A stretch of 64,000 bases of DNA from Shouchella patagoniensis (GCF_002019705.1 NZ_KV917377.1:1796565-1860564); one strand, 5' to 3'; shown: positions 26,069-35,725, numbered from the stretch's first letter. The notes: generated from the sequence alone by a model not told the origin. Translations and numbers: made by a program.

Positions 26069-26779
26069 TTATTCGTATTCAGCACCGTTATCAGTTTGTT
26101 TTGCCAACACGTCGAGTGTGGCTTCATATATTGCTCCTTGGTACTCATTGCCAGCGTTCTCGTCTAATTTAACACCGAAATTCAAGTCAATGTATTGGCC
26201 TTCATCTAATTGCCAAAATTCATTATCTTTACCTGGAAGTGCGCCGTCACCAAGAACAAATTCATTTGCATTTTCAGCGTATGTTTTTTCATCTATTAAT
26301 GCTGTCATCACTTCTACACCGTTTTGTTCTATTGACGGAGAAGCAGAAAAAGCTTGAATTTCATTTGTCACGCCATTAAATAACTGGTCTAATTTATATT
26401 GTGCGTCTTCATAAATATCTCTACCAGGTTCAATCGTATATTTAATTGCAATGTAACCAACTTTATAAGAATCAATTGGTACTTCTAAATTAACAGAGTG
26501 GGCATAAGTTGCTTGTAGGTGAGCATCTAATGAGCCTGTATTCTCGACCGTTAGCCAGTCACCAAAAATTAATTGGGATGGGGCAAAGGAGGATGCTTCA
26601 ACAATTTTCCCGTCAATATCATTCCCGTTGTTAACTTCCAATGTACCACTAGTAATCTCTCCATTTGCCGATGTTAAATCAGAGAACCAAGCGAACGACC
26701 CGCTTGACCCAATTGTGAGTGCAAGTGCACCCGCAAATGCTGTACCTACCATTGCAACTTTCATTGATTTCATTTTCAT
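26069..26779 (-). CDS. tasA: TasA/camelysin-family secreted protein
   Basis: 236 residues. A SipW-type signal peptide ends near SFAWFSD, after which GEITSGTLEVNNG and DWLTVENTGSLDAHLQATY follow the TasA/CalY (Peptidase_M73) pattern. TasA proteins form the amyloid-like fibres of Bacillus biofilms, and camelysin is a surface protein of the B. cereus group. The ATG at 26779 lies one base after the sipW stop, with GGGAGGCG inside sipW 9 bases upstream; a longer frame to 26875 is a shadow of sipW. It is last in a protease-sipW-tasA unit. Only one TasA paralogue is present and no tapA. Confidence 0.85.
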   Translation of the reverse strand: MKMKSMKVAMVGTAFAGALALTIGSSGSFAWFSDLTSANGEITSGTLEVNNGNDIDGKIVEASSFAPSQLIFGDWLTVENTGSLDAHLQATYAHSVNLEVPIDSYKVGYIAIKYTIEPGRDIYEDAQYKLDQLFNGVTNEIQAFSASPSIEQNGVEVMTALIDEKTYAENANEFVLGDGALPGKDNEFWQLDEGQYIDLNFGVKLDENAGNEYQGAIYEATLDVLAKQTDNGAEYE

Positions 26780-26780
26780 A

Positions 26781-27311
26781 CTAAGACGCCTCCCTGCGTT
26801 TTTTAAGAATAAGTTCATAACCAGATAACAAAAGATACATCGTAATTGGTGCAATAATAAGCAGTCCATAACCAACTGGTTGCCTTACATAGTCAGAAAT
26901 AAAACCTAATTTAGGTATAGTTAATACATGGGTGCCAACAATTTGTTCAGAGACAATTGCGTCTTCGTCAACAATATTGTTATTGTCGCCCTTAGTCGTA
27001 TAAAACAGTGTGTCGTTTTCCTTATAAGAATCTACAATTCTATGGGTGTATAATTTACGTGACGGTGTCATGAATGTCACAATGTCTTCTTCCTGAATCA
27101 CTTTCTTCGGTTGCATAATGACAACGTCCCCCGCACTAAAAGTTGGTTCCATGCTATTTGATAAAATGGTAAAGGAAGTCCAACCAAAAATTTCGGGTCC
27201 TCTTCCCTCTTGCCAATCACCTTGAATAACAAAAAGCAAGAAAAAAAAGAAGATGAAAGAGAAAATACCAGTAAGAATTAACTTTCCTAATGCCAATAGT
27301 TGCTTTAACAT
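26781..27311 (-). CDS. sipW: Signal peptidase I of the SipW (ER-like) type
   Basis: 176 residues. Two membrane spans near the N- and C-terminus enclose the catalytic domain. SNSMEPTF carries the Ser nucleophile, and where most bacterial enzymes have Lys there is His in YTHRIVDSY, the archaeal/ER type found in SipW. SipW processes TasA and TapA in B. subtilis. Here its substrate should be the TasA-family protein encoded directly downstream. ATG at 27311 is chosen (AAAGG upstream); an in-frame TTG one codon earlier is possible. Confidence 0.9.
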   Translation of the reverse strand: MLKQLLALGKLILTGIFSFIFFFFLLFVIQGDWQEGRGPEIFGWTSFTILSNSMEPTFSAGDVVIMQPKKVIQEEDIVTFMTPSRKLYTHRIVDSYKENDTLFYTTKGDNNNIVDEDAIVSEQIVGTHVLTIPKLGFISDYVRQPVGYGLLIIAPITMYLLLSGYELILKKRREAS

Positions 27312-27330
27312 CAATCATTCAACCTTTATA

Positions 27331-27354
27331 TGAAGAGGGGACATCCCCTCTTCA
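27331..27354. repeat. Hairpin between the S8 protease and sipW
   Basis: A perfect 10-bp stem (27331-27340 with 27345-27354) with loop ACAT begins right after the protease stop. It lacks a T run and the sipW ribosome site follows at once, so it may be an mRNA-stability or processing hairpin rather than a terminator. Confidence 0.55.
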
Positions 27355-27355
27355 A

Positions 27356-29749
27356 TTAAGATGCTTTATTTGAAGCAATCATTGGATTGCCGATTGGTAG
27401 TTCAGCAATCGCTTCTGAAGAAACATACGTTCCAAATGGAACTCGATATACTTCTGATGAGTCAGCTTGATTTGTATAAATGATATAACCGCCATACAAA
27501 CCTTCCTGTGTCGTTTTTGGCGAAATCAAAAATGCATTATTTGAAACCGTTTCTCCTGCTGGTACAGTGACAGATGAATTTGTTTGTAACACCATACCAC
27601 TTGCTCCTGCAGGCAATGTACCGTTAACGGATTGGAATGAAACATGAACATTAAATGTTTTAGATTCAGTTCCATTATTCGTTAAACGTAGACTATGTCT
27701 CTCTCGAATGTTACCTGGTTTCGTACTAACCAAACCATAGCTTAAGGATCCAGTCTTATCTGGAATAAGAGACAATAAACTATCCTCCACGTGCAAACCA
27801 TCCATTGTTGATTGAATCATCATTGTAGATTCAATTGCAGCTACTGGATCAATTCTCCCAGCCCCAACTTCAAACACATTATACTCTTCTGTCAGAGGAA
27901 CCGCTGTATTCATAAGCCTTGTTTTTATATCAGCTGGTGTTAATGATGAATTAGCTTGTAACATAAGCGCTGCAACTCCAGCTACATGAGGAGATGACAT
28001 CGAAGTTCCAGAAGAACGACGGTATGAATACTCGTAATCTCCGGTAAATTCTGATCCAGCAATATAACTAGGTACAGTTGAATGTACATCAACCCCTGGT
28101 GCAACTACTTCTGGTTTAATAGCTGCCGTATAGTTCACTGGTCCTCTTGAACTGAAATCAGCCAAAAGATCGCCAGTGGAGACCAGCGAATCCATATCGC
28201 CAAATGTAACCGTTGCACCTTCTTCTATTAGGTCTGCAATAGGCTGTCCTTGTTCATAGGTTAAGGAAAAAGCTGGTACATAAGCGCGTGAGGCACCAGC
28301 ATAAAGAGGGTTATGCCCTGTACCTGGTTGATTGTTAAAGATAATAATTCCAGCTGCGCCACTCTCTTTTGCATTTTCTATTTTATCGACGAATGCAATT
28401 TCTCCCCGTGATACAAAAGCTATTTTTCCTTCAACATCAATTTCTGCAAATTCACCTCTCGTACCTAGTCCAGCATAGACGAGTTCCATCGTTTCACCGC
28501 TAAACTCTTCTAAACTCGTTTCATAGGATTCAGCAATTACACGTAAATCACCATCGAGATGTTGTCCTGAAAGTTCATAACTGCTTTCAAACTCTGGAAT
28601 TTCGAGAGGTACGTTGCTTGCCCCTACGGAGATAGGTAAGGCAGCGGACCCTGGAGAACCAATTGTCGCTAATCCACTTCTTCCATTATTTCCTGCTGAG
28701 GTAACAACTGTTACACCCGCCAAAACAGCATTGTTTGTTGCAATACCTGTTGGCGCAATTGGATCATTAGTGTTGCTTCCAAGTGATAAATTGATAACAT
28801 CCATTCCATCAATAACGGATTGCTCAATTCCAGCAATAACATCTGCTGTTGATCCGGACCCGTATGGTCCTAAAACCCGATATGCGTATAAATCAGAATC
28901 AGGAGCGACCCCTGTCACTGCATATTCCGATTGATTCTCGCCTGTTCCGGAAGTCGTGCCAGATACATGTGTTCCGTGACTCGTGTAATACGTAGACCCA
29001 TTTGCACTAAATTCTGGCATACCTGAAGCCAGCCAATCCTCGTAAGTCGTTTCCATTGGGTCATCATCATCATCAACAAAGTCGTACCCGCCTTTATACA
29101 CATTTATTAAATCTGGATGATTGTAGTCAACACCTGTGTCAAGCACACCAATCTTAATTCCTTCTCCTGTGTAACCGTCAATATGTAAATCTGATATCCC
29201 GAGGTAGGGTATACTATCCGCCATCATCGCTTCAATTGGTTCATCCAATCCCTTTTCATCTACTGGTTTAATCAACTCAACAATTTCGTTATTATAAATC
29301 GCCTTTACCTGCTTTTGTTCGAATAATTCCTCAAGTTTATTAGCTGGCAGTGTAATCGCAGCGCCATTAAAAATAGTTGTATATGTTCGTTCTATCGTAT
29401 ATATTTCTTCCTGCACTTGTTGCTGATTAAACATGCCATTAAGAGTACTCATAAATTTTTCTTGAGATTGTTCTACACTCGCTTCTGCATCTGATTTCGC
29501 TAGTGGTTTGCCCTCTTCTTCAGCTGCAAAAAGTGCAACTTCTAAAGGTAATTCTTCTAGTTCGACGATAACTGACACATCTTCATTGCTTGATAAGTCA
29601 AAACCATCTGGTAAAAACTGCTTAACCCCTGCTTCGGTTTCAGCTTTAGCAACTAGCTTTGGAGCTGATAAAGAACTTGAAACCATACAAAGTGTTAACG
29701 CAGTTATACACACCGCCTTGGAACAGTTTAGGCTACGCGCTTTTTTCAA
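27356..29749 (-). CDS. Secreted S8 serine protease, Vpr-like, with PA domain
   Basis: About 797 residues. Signal peptide, then an I9-like propeptide (about 55-160), a subtilase domain with Asp in GVLDTGVDYNHPD, His in SHGTHVSGT and Ser in GTSMSSPHVAG. A protease-associated (PA) domain is inserted between His and Ser (about 390-520). The C-terminus carries an Fn3-like domain and closely matches B. subtilis Vpr (806 residues) in length. The start is taken as TTG at 29749 because GGAAGG is 9 bases upstream; a GTG three codons earlier is too close. It leads the unit with sipW and tasA, replacing the tapA position of B. subtilis. A TATAAT lies about 50 bases upstream, without a clear -35. Confidence 0.85.
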   Translation of the reverse strand: MKKARSLNCSKAVCITALTLCMVSSSLSAPKLVAKAETEAGVKQFLPDGFDLSSNEDVSVIVELEELPLEVALFAAEEEGKPLAKSDAEASVEQSQEKFMSTLNGMFNQQQVQEEIYTIERTYTTIFNGAAITLPANKLEELFEQKQVKAIYNNEIVELIKPVDEKGLDEPIEAMMADSIPYLGISDLHIDGYTGEGIKIGVLDTGVDYNHPDLINVYKGGYDFVDDDDDPMETTYEDWLASGMPEFSANGSTYYTSHGTHVSGTTSGTGENQSEYAVTGVAPDSDLYAYRVLGPYGSGSTADVIAGIEQSVIDGMDVINLSLGSNTNDPIAPTGIATNNAVLAGVTVVTSAGNNGRSGLATIGSPGSAALPISVGASNVPLEIPEFESSYELSGQHLDGDLRVIAESYETSLEEFSGETMELVYAGLGTRGEFAEIDVEGKIAFVSRGEIAFVDKIENAKESGAAGIIIFNNQPGTGHNPLYAGASRAYVPAFSLTYEQGQPIADLIEEGATVTFGDMDSLVSTGDLLADFSSRGPVNYTAAIKPEVVAPGVDVHSTVPSYIAGSEFTGDYEYSYRRSSGTSMSSPHVAGVAALMLQANSSLTPADIKTRLMNTAVPLTEEYNVFEVGAGRIDPVAAIESTMMIQSTMDGLHVEDSLLSLIPDKTGSLSYGLVSTKPGNIRERHSLRLTNNGTESKTFNVHVSFQSVNGTLPAGASGMVLQTNSSVTVPAGETVSNNAFLISPKTTQEGLYGGYIIYTNQADSSEVYRVPFGTYVSSEAIAELPIGNPMIASNKAS

Positions 29750-29758
29750 ATAAAACAC

Positions 29759-30132
29759 CCTTCCCTGCTTATATTGTCATGCTTAATCGAATTATAGCGA
29801 AAATGCAGAAAATAACACATATTTCTTTTAATTGTTACAACTTCTTTGACAATAAGTGAAGAGTGAGCCAAACGAATCATTTTTTAAAAATAAATGAACA
29901 AAAAGCAAACTTTATAAACAACTTAAACATTTCCCAACCTCTTCATTTTATTTTTAGTAACGTTAAAAATAATTCTATAAACCCACATTTTAGTAGAGTA
30001 TATAAACTCAATAAAATGGTATTAAATGTAATTAACTTAGTCTTTTTTCCTTTTAAAAAACGATATTTTTCGTATTCTTCAACTATAAGCTTGTGTGTCT
30101 TAAATTTATGGTTCATTCCCTTAGTTCAAATA
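29759..30132. other. AT-rich gap upstream of the Vpr-like gene
   Basis: No gene is supported in this stretch of about 370 bases; the longest frame is a low-complexity Asn/Phe-rich reading of AT-rich DNA with no ribosome site. It must carry the promoter of the protease-sipW-tasA unit. A partial copy of the aprE-upstream motif (TTTCCCAA) occurs near 29930. No clear SinR box was found. Confidence 0.5.
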
Positions 30133-30162
30133 AAAAAGAAGAGCTCTAGAGCTCTTCTTTTT
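30133..30162 (-). terminator. Terminator of the PHP phosphatase gene
   Basis: A perfect 30-bp palindrome (30133-30162) with flanking A and T runs reaches into the stop codon of the gene at 30161-30163. Confidence 0.85.
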
Positions 30163-30976
30163 ATTCCAACATGATGGCATGGCGTTGTTTCCCAACATAG
30201 AACACCATTTCTTTAAATCCAATCTGTTTTAATATACATTGAACTTCTTTGTAATCATCTGCCACCCGTTCAGGGTGGTGAGCATCTGATCCAAACGAAA
30301 TGTCAACACCGTAAAATTGTGCAACTTCCAATAGTTGAATTGAAGGGTACCACCCTCCACAATCCTTTGTTTTCCCTGAAGTATTGACTTCAATTGCCAC
30401 ATTCTGTTCAGCAATAACTTTTAATGTTTTTTCTACAATTGGAGTTTGAATAGTTGAGAATTCAGGGTAATAGCCTTTCATCGCATCAATATGGCCAAGT
30501 ATTTGGAACAACCCGCTTTTCGCAGATGCTTGTATCAATTGGTAATACCTTTCTTTTAACTGAATCTGTTCAGAAGGAGAGTATCCATACCATAGATCTT
30601 TTTTAAAAATATTCACATCGTCCACATAATGAACAGAGCCAATAATATAATCAAACGGATATTTAGACAGCTCATCCTTATAACATTTTTGATGTGCTTC
30701 AAAGAAGTCACTCTCAATACCTAAGAGTACATTAATTTGATTGGCATATTTATTCTTTAATGCAATGACTTCAGTAACATAATGTTCAAGCTCACTTTTA
30801 GGCATTGCGATATGCGGGTGCAATTGGTCTTCATCAGCATAAAAAAACGGTGTATGATCAGAGATGCCAATATAAGCTAATTCTTTTTCAATCGCTGATT
30901 GAATATATTGCTCTATTGAACCTAATGCATGACCACATCGATCGTGATGGGTATGCAAATCAACAATCATCGTCAT
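30161..30976 (-). CDS. PHP-domain phosphatase, histidinol-phosphatase-like
   Basis: 271 residues. DLHTHHDRCGHA, GISDHTPFF, GIESDF, IGSVHYVD, ILGHIDAMK, IEVNTSG and FGSDAHHPERVA supply the metal ligands of the PHP (polymerase and histidinol phosphatase) fold. The family name is histidinol-phosphatase, the penultimate step of histidine synthesis. No his gene is near and related proteins act on other phosphate esters, so the substrate is not certain. GGGGGAG lies 6 bases before the ATG. Confidence 0.8.
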   Translation of the reverse strand: MTMIVDLHTHHDRCGHALGSIEQYIQSAIEKELAYIGISDHTPFFYADEDQLHPHIAMPKSELEHYVTEVIALKNKYANQINVLLGIESDFFEAHQKCYKDELSKYPFDYIIGSVHYVDDVNIFKKDLWYGYSPSEQIQLKERYYQLIQASAKSGLFQILGHIDAMKGYYPEFSTIQTPIVEKTLKVIAEQNVAIEVNTSGKTKDCGGWYPSIQLLEVAQFYGVDISFGSDAHHPERVADDYKEVQCILKQIGFKEMVFYVGKQRHAIMLE

Positions 30977-31125
30977 TCGTTACTCCCCCTATTCACTACC
31001 TATCAGTATATCACGGCAGAAAAAAGGAGCGTTAGACGGTATTCTTATCCTCTTTTTAAAATAATCGCTTTCCGTCCTTCTTCTATGAAAATGGTTAAAA
31101 AACCGGGGCAAACCAACCCTTTTTT

Positions 31126-32145
31126 TTAATCAACACGACTCCATTCAATTACAAACTTACCAATCATACGACCACCTTCTAACTCTCTATGGGCCTCTCT
31201 CAAATTTTTGGAATTAATTGGAGAGAGCGTTTTTGTCATTGTATGTTTAAGCTCCCCTTGATCAAACTTTTCCGCCATTTGAGTAAGAAGTCGATGCTGT
31301 TCAATTTGATCATCTGTCTTATACATTGCTCTTGTAAACATAAATTCCCAACAAAAAGTGACACTCTTGTTGCGAATCTTTTTCATATCAATCTCCTCTT
31401 GGTTCTCAACGATTGCACAAATTGTTCCTTGAGGTTTAATACATTCAGCCATTCCATCCCAATGTTCATTTGTGTTAGCTAAACAAAGGATGTAATCAAC
31501 TTCCTCATAGCCAACTTCTTGGAGCTGTGGAAGCAACTGTTGACGATGGTTTATCGTATAATGTGCACCCATATTCTTACACCAATCAATTGTTTCTTGT
31601 CGTGAAGCGGTAGCCAATACCTCAAGTCCAGACCTTGCCGCTAATTGAATAGCAATTGAGCCAACTCCTCCAGCACCACCTATTATCAGAATACTTTTTC
31701 CTGCATCTCTTTCTTCAGTTATCCTCATACGATCATATAAAGACTCCCATGCTGTGATAGAAGTTAGTGGCATCGCAGCTGCTTTTGCATAAGAAAGCGA
31801 AGAAGGCTTTCGACCTACAAGTTGCTCATCAACTAATTGAAACTCTGCATTAGACCCTTGTCTAGTCACATCGCCTGCATAATAAACTTCATCTCCAACA
31901 TTAAACAACACACAATCTTCTCCAACATCTACAACGACACCACTTGCATCATAACCTAAAATTCGCAAATCTTTCTCGACTTTATCTTTAGGTGCTCTTT
32001 GTTTTGTATCTACAGGATTAACGGATACAGCTTTCACTTCAATGAGTAAATCACGTCCTTGTGGCATTGGTGTTGGTACAACTTGATCAATCAAACTATT
32101 CTCTTTATCAATGGTCAAATACTCATATAAACCTACTGCTTTCAT
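31126..32145 (-). CDS. MDR-family NADPH oxidoreductase, zinc-free
   Basis: 339 residues of the medium-chain dehydrogenase/reductase family. VNPVDTKQR marks the GroES-like domain and GGAGGVGSIAIQLAA the NADP-binding fold. The zinc-ligand cysteines of alcohol dehydrogenases are absent, which points to the quinone-oxidoreductase/enoyl-reductase branch. ATG at 32145 has AAGGAG 9 bases upstream. The enzyme reduces a quinone or activated double bond with NAD(P)H; the substrate is not evident. Confidence 0.8.
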   Translation of the reverse strand: MKAVGLYEYLTIDKENSLIDQVVPTPMPQGRDLLIEVKAVSVNPVDTKQRAPKDKVEKDLRILGYDASGVVVDVGEDCVLFNVGDEVYYAGDVTRQGSNAEFQLVDEQLVGRKPSSLSYAKAAAMPLTSITAWESLYDRMRITEERDAGKSILIIGGAGGVGSIAIQLAARSGLEVLATASRQETIDWCKNMGAHYTINHRQQLLPQLQEVGYEEVDYILCLANTNEHWDGMAECIKPQGTICAIVENQEEIDMKKIRNKSVTFCWEFMFTRAMYKTDDQIEQHRLLTQMAEKFDQGELKHTMTKTLSPINSKNLREAHRELEGGRMIGKFVIEWSRVD

Positions 32146-32306
32146 GCTTATCAACTCCTTAAAAGTCCTTTTTGAAAACCTACATCGTCTTAATATTGAA
32201 ATAACATAAAAGCTTATTTCATAAAGATTCTAAATTAGTATAGCATTGCTTTTTATTGAAAAGTCCTTTACCTTATTATTATCTTAACAAAAAAAGCAGG
32301 GATTTT

Positions 32307-33950
32307 ATGGATGATACAATTATTATAGAAAAAAACCAAGTGTGTATAGCGCGTGATGGTACTAAACTTTACTGCGATATTTACCGCCCTCACGATGATG
32401 GGAAGTACCCCATTTTAATAAAACGTCTTCTTGATGGAAAAGATAGCTGTCACTATCATTATTTAGATTTACAAACTTTGGTATTAGCGGGGTACATCGT
32501 TCTCATCCAAGATGTCCGTGGGAGATATAAATCGGAAGGGAGTTTTTATCCGTTACATAACGAACAAGATGACGGGTATGACACGATTGAATGGGCAGCT
32601 TCTCTTCCCTTTTCCAATGGAAAAATAGGTATGTATGGAGAAGGGTATAGTGGATTTACTCAATTAGCTGCTGCTAGTGCAAATCCTCCGCATTTACAAG
32701 CAGTTTTCCCTATTCAAACCTTCACCAAACTAAACGAGATTACCCATGACAATGGCATCTTTAAACTCGAACAGTCCGTTAACTGGGCTTTATTACTATC
32801 TAAAAACGAGATTACTCGTATTAATAGTAATCATGACACTAAAAGAGATTTGCTGTTTCACTGGCAAGCTTATACAGATAACATCACCCAGTTTTACTCC
32901 TATCGTCCAATGATGAAGTTGCCAGTATTTAAGATGCTTCATGCAGGAAACTATTTTTATTCATTCATTCAGGAGGGTCGTTCTTCCCTTGATGTGAATA
33001 AAACGATTCCGAGTTTTTTTGTGAGTGGTTGGTATGACGTATTTTTACAAAGCACCTTAAAAGCCTTTCAGGATGCATCAGCTGAAACGAATACTCCACA
33101 CACGTTGTTGATAGGCCCCTGGGCTCATAATCAATTCACTAATATAGTTGGGGAACGCTCTTTTGGCCATGCAGCGTCTATTGATTCATTGAATCAGGAA
33201 ATCAGTTTCACTAATTTACATTTACGTTGGTTTGATCGCTGGCTCAAAGAACATGAAAATGGAATTGAAGAAGAAGCTCCTATTTATTTATTTGTAATGG
33301 GCATTAACAAATGGCGCAAAGAAAAACAGTGGCCACCTGATCAGACAGAGTCTCTCACATTATTTTTTCATCACTCTGATAATGGCAGGCACTTATCCTT
33401 AGAAGAGGCGAGGTCCTTTCAAGATGAATTATCATATGATCCGAATAAACCCGTTCCTACACATGGAGGATCACTTATCTTTGAACCAATCATTGGTCCT
33501 AGAGATCAACGAATTATTCAAACGAGAAATGATGTTTTAGTTTATAAATCGCATGAGCTGGAGCATCCAATTGAAGTCATTGGCGCAGCCACCTTAAATG
33601 TAGAGATCGAGATAGACGTTTCTACATCAGATTTAACTGCGAAATTATTAGATATTTGTCCTGATGGTACTTCTTATAATTTGTGTGACGGCATCATAGA
33701 ACTACATCACCACGGTGGAGCAAAAATGATTCAATTGAAATTGCCACCTACAGCTAATCAGTTTAAAAAAGGACATCGGATAGGTATTGAACTATCGGCA
33801 AGTAATTTCCCACAGTATACTCCAAATTCAAACACCGGTGAGGATCGACTTGTAACTAAAGATGTAGTGAAGGCAAAGCTCATGTTTACAAGCTCTAATG
33901 AGCATAAGGCAACTCTATCTCTTCCAATTGCAAAGAACCCTCTCATGTAA
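32307..33950 (+). CDS. CocE/NonD-family hydrolase
   Basis: 547 residues: an alpha/beta-hydrolase domain with a helical cap, then a C-terminal jelly-roll domain. DVRGRYKSEGSF, the nucleophile elbow GEGYSGFTQ, the acid in SGWYDVF and the His in GPWAHNQF are the landmarks of CocE and X-Pro dipeptidyl-peptidase-like acyl hydrolases. The substrate (ester, amide or peptide) cannot be read from the sequence. ATG at 32307 (MDDTIII) with AGGGATTTT upstream is preferred over an in-frame start at 32256. No signal peptide. Confidence 0.85.
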   Translation: MDDTIIIEKNQVCIARDGTKLYCDIYRPHDDGKYPILIKRLLDGKDSCHYHYLDLQTLVLAGYIVLIQDVRGRYKSEGSFYPLHNEQDDGYDTIEWAASLPFSNGKIGMYGEGYSGFTQLAAASANPPHLQAVFPIQTFTKLNEITHDNGIFKLEQSVNWALLLSKNEITRINSNHDTKRDLLFHWQAYTDNITQFYSYRPMMKLPVFKMLHAGNYFYSFIQEGRSSLDVNKTIPSFFVSGWYDVFLQSTLKAFQDASAETNTPHTLLIGPWAHNQFTNIVGERSFGHAASIDSLNQEISFTNLHLRWFDRWLKEHENGIEEEAPIYLFVMGINKWRKEKQWPPDQTESLTLFFHHSDNGRHLSLEEARSFQDELSYDPNKPVPTHGGSLIFEPIIGPRDQRIIQTRNDVLVYKSHELEHPIEVIGAATLNVEIEIDVSTSDLTAKLLDICPDGTSYNLCDGIIELHHHGGAKMIQLKLPPTANQFKKGHRIGIELSASNFPQYTPNSNTGEDRLVTKDVVKAKLMFTSSNEHKATLSLPIAKNPLM

Positions 33951-34021
33951 CATGTATATATTCGACTAATTTGGTCAAAAACGACTTTTCAATTAGACAA
34001 TTTCCCGGGAAATGTAATAAA

Positions 34022-34057
34022 AAAAACCACGGTGTTGTGTATGACACCGTGGTTTTT
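34022..34057. terminator. Bidirectional terminator, hydrolase/cyclophilin
   Basis: A 14-bp perfect stem (34022-34035 with 34044-34057), with A and T runs at its ends, between convergent genes. Confidence 0.9.
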
Positions 34058-34066
34058 GTCTTATTC

Positions 34067-34726
34067 TTATTCCCGTTCTACTGTCATAAACTTAATAACA
34101 GGAACTTCTCCTTCAATTGGCTTTCCAGCATCCGGGTGGTTTTGACTTGGCACTTCAACAGTCTCTGTTTCTGCAATTTGATCAATGACTTCCATACCTT
34201 CAATCACTTTACCAAAGGCAGCATAATCGCCGTCCAAACTTGGTCCATCTTCATGCATAATAAAGAATTGTGATCCTGCAGAATCAGCATCTTGTGATCG
34301 GGCCATTGATAAGATACCTCGTTCATGAGACAAATTATTTTCTATTCCATTGGACGAGAATTCACCTTTTATAGCGTACCCAGGACCGCCCTGGCCGGTT
34401 CCTTCTGGGTCGCCACCTTGTACCATAAACCCAGGAATAATTCGATGAAACGTTAGACCATCATAAAAACCATTTTCAATTAATGCGACAAAGTTATTTA
34501 CTGAATGAAGAGCCACATCAGGGTATAGTTCCATTTTTACGATTCCCCCATTTTCCATTTCCATTGTTACAACGGGAACTTCGTCTTCTTGTACTGGTAC
34601 TTCTGGCACCCCTGGCTCACTAGTTGCTTCTTCACCTTGTTGATTGTCATTGTTTTGTTGTTCCTCATTCCCACATGCTGCAAAAATAAATAGCACGCAA
34701 AAAGACAAAATCACTTTCCATCTCAA
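34067..34726 (-). CDS. Cyclophilin-type peptidyl-prolyl isomerase, lipoprotein
   Basis: 219 residues. A signal with lipobox FAAC (Cys near residue 18) and an acidic Gln/Glu-rich linker precede a cyclophilin domain with FHRIIPGFMVQGGDPEG, SAGSQFFIMHED and FGKVIEGMEVID, all typical. It should isomerise proline bonds in proteins outside the membrane, aiding folding of secreted proteins. The start is taken as TTG at 34726 because AAGGAG is 8 bases upstream; a GTG at 34735 overlaps that site. It is the second gene of a pair with another lipoprotein gene. Confidence 0.88.
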   Translation of the reverse strand: MRWKVILSFCVLFIFAACGNEEQQNNDNQQGEEATSEPGVPEVPVQEDEVPVVTMEMENGGIVKMELYPDVALHSVNNFVALIENGFYDGLTFHRIIPGFMVQGGDPEGTGQGGPGYAIKGEFSSNGIENNLSHERGILSMARSQDADSAGSQFFIMHEDGPSLDGDYAAFGKVIEGMEVIDQIAETETVEVPSQNHPDAGKPIEGEVPVIKFMTVERE

Positions 34727-34738
34727 CTCTGTCACTCC

Positions 34739-35500
34739 TTATTCGCTTTTAGCAGATTCCTTATCCTCTTCTATTATCTCTGCTAAATCTTCCGCTGTTT
34801 CCTCATCTTCTAGGAAAGCCTCTGCCTCTTCTTCTTCTTGAATAATTACTCTTGCAGCATCGGCACTTGATGGAACACCTTCTTCAACTGCTCCACGTGG
34901 GAAAACTTCAACAATAAGTCCAGATTGAAGATCTTCCTCATATATTTCTAAATCGTCATTTTCACTTATTGATAGTAATTCTGTGGCTGGATCATATGAG
35001 AACCTTGTACCGGATTCATAATGCCCATCCTCGCCTAAAAGAAAGAACGTGCTACGCTCTTCATTTGTGTTTGAAATAACGCCTTTAATCGACCTGTCCT
35101 TTGCTTGAATCACAATTTTAGTAGCGACCGTCTCTTCCGCGCCATTCGTATCTGCTAATTCACCATAAACAACTACATCAAGTTCGGGTTTTAAATAAGA
35201 TTGGTTGACACGCAAATAATCCTTTAAATGCTTCACATAAACTTCTGTGCGGCGATTTAAAAGAACATTTACTTCAGGGTCACTGTCCACGCCTAATGAT
35301 GTAATTTCAAGCTTTTCATCTGTGGCCGTTGAAAATACGTTTGAGCCTACATTTGCTTCGTAGTCTCCCTCAAATTCAACATCGGTAATGGTGCCATTCG
35401 TAGCGACCATATCGTCTTCACTAAATGAAATTCTTTCATCTTGTCCACATCCAGCAAGGCAAAATGCCAGTGCACCTACCGCAAACAGGACTTGCTTCAA
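34739..35500 (-). CDS. Acidic lipoprotein of unknown function
   Basis: 253 residues. Signal with lipobox LAGC (Cys near residue 18), then two apparent repeats of beta-rich sequence and a long acidic Glu/Ala tail. No family is recognised. The start is TTG at 35500 with GAGAGGTG about 10 bases upstream. It is directly upstream of the cyclophilin lipoprotein, whose ribosome site overlaps this stop codon, so the two are co-translated and may act together at the outer membrane face. Confidence 0.7.
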   Translation of the reverse strand: MKQVLFAVGALAFCLAGCGQDERISFSEDDMVATNGTITDVEFEGDYEANVGSNVFSTATDEKLEITSLGVDSDPEVNVLLNRRTEVYVKHLKDYLRVNQSYLKPELDVVVYGELADTNGAEETVATKIVIQAKDRSIKGVISNTNEERSTFFLLGEDGHYESGTRFSYDPATELLSISENDDLEIYEEDLQSGLIVEVFPRGAVEEGVPSSADAARVIIQEEEEAEAFLEDEETAEDLAEIIEEDKESAKSE

Positions 35501-35632
35501 TGAATTTCACACCTCTCTTACTCCTTTTTACCTAGTATACCTTATATAATTGCGTTACGCTTTGATTACCAAGACATTTCATTAATATCACACAACCAGT
35601 TTGACAAAAGCACACAGTTCATATTTTCACTC

Positions 35633-35661
35633 TTGGTGCGTTTATCTGAGCATGCTATACT
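35633..35661 (+). promoter_or_regulatory. Promoter of the DUF3900-like gene
   Basis: TTGGTG (35633-35638), a 17-base spacer and TATACT (35656-35661), 64 bases before the start codon. Confidence 0.6.
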
Positions 35662-35725
35662 TTGCTTTATAAGCGATTACCCTTTGTGAAAAAAGTAACC
35701 CAGGTAAAGAAACGAGGAAGTCACG

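Noticed and set aside
29863-30174. 103-codon plus-strand ORF in the AT-rich gap
   Set aside because: Asn/Phe/Lys-rich reading of AT-rich DNA, no ribosome site, and it runs through the terminator of the convergent gene.
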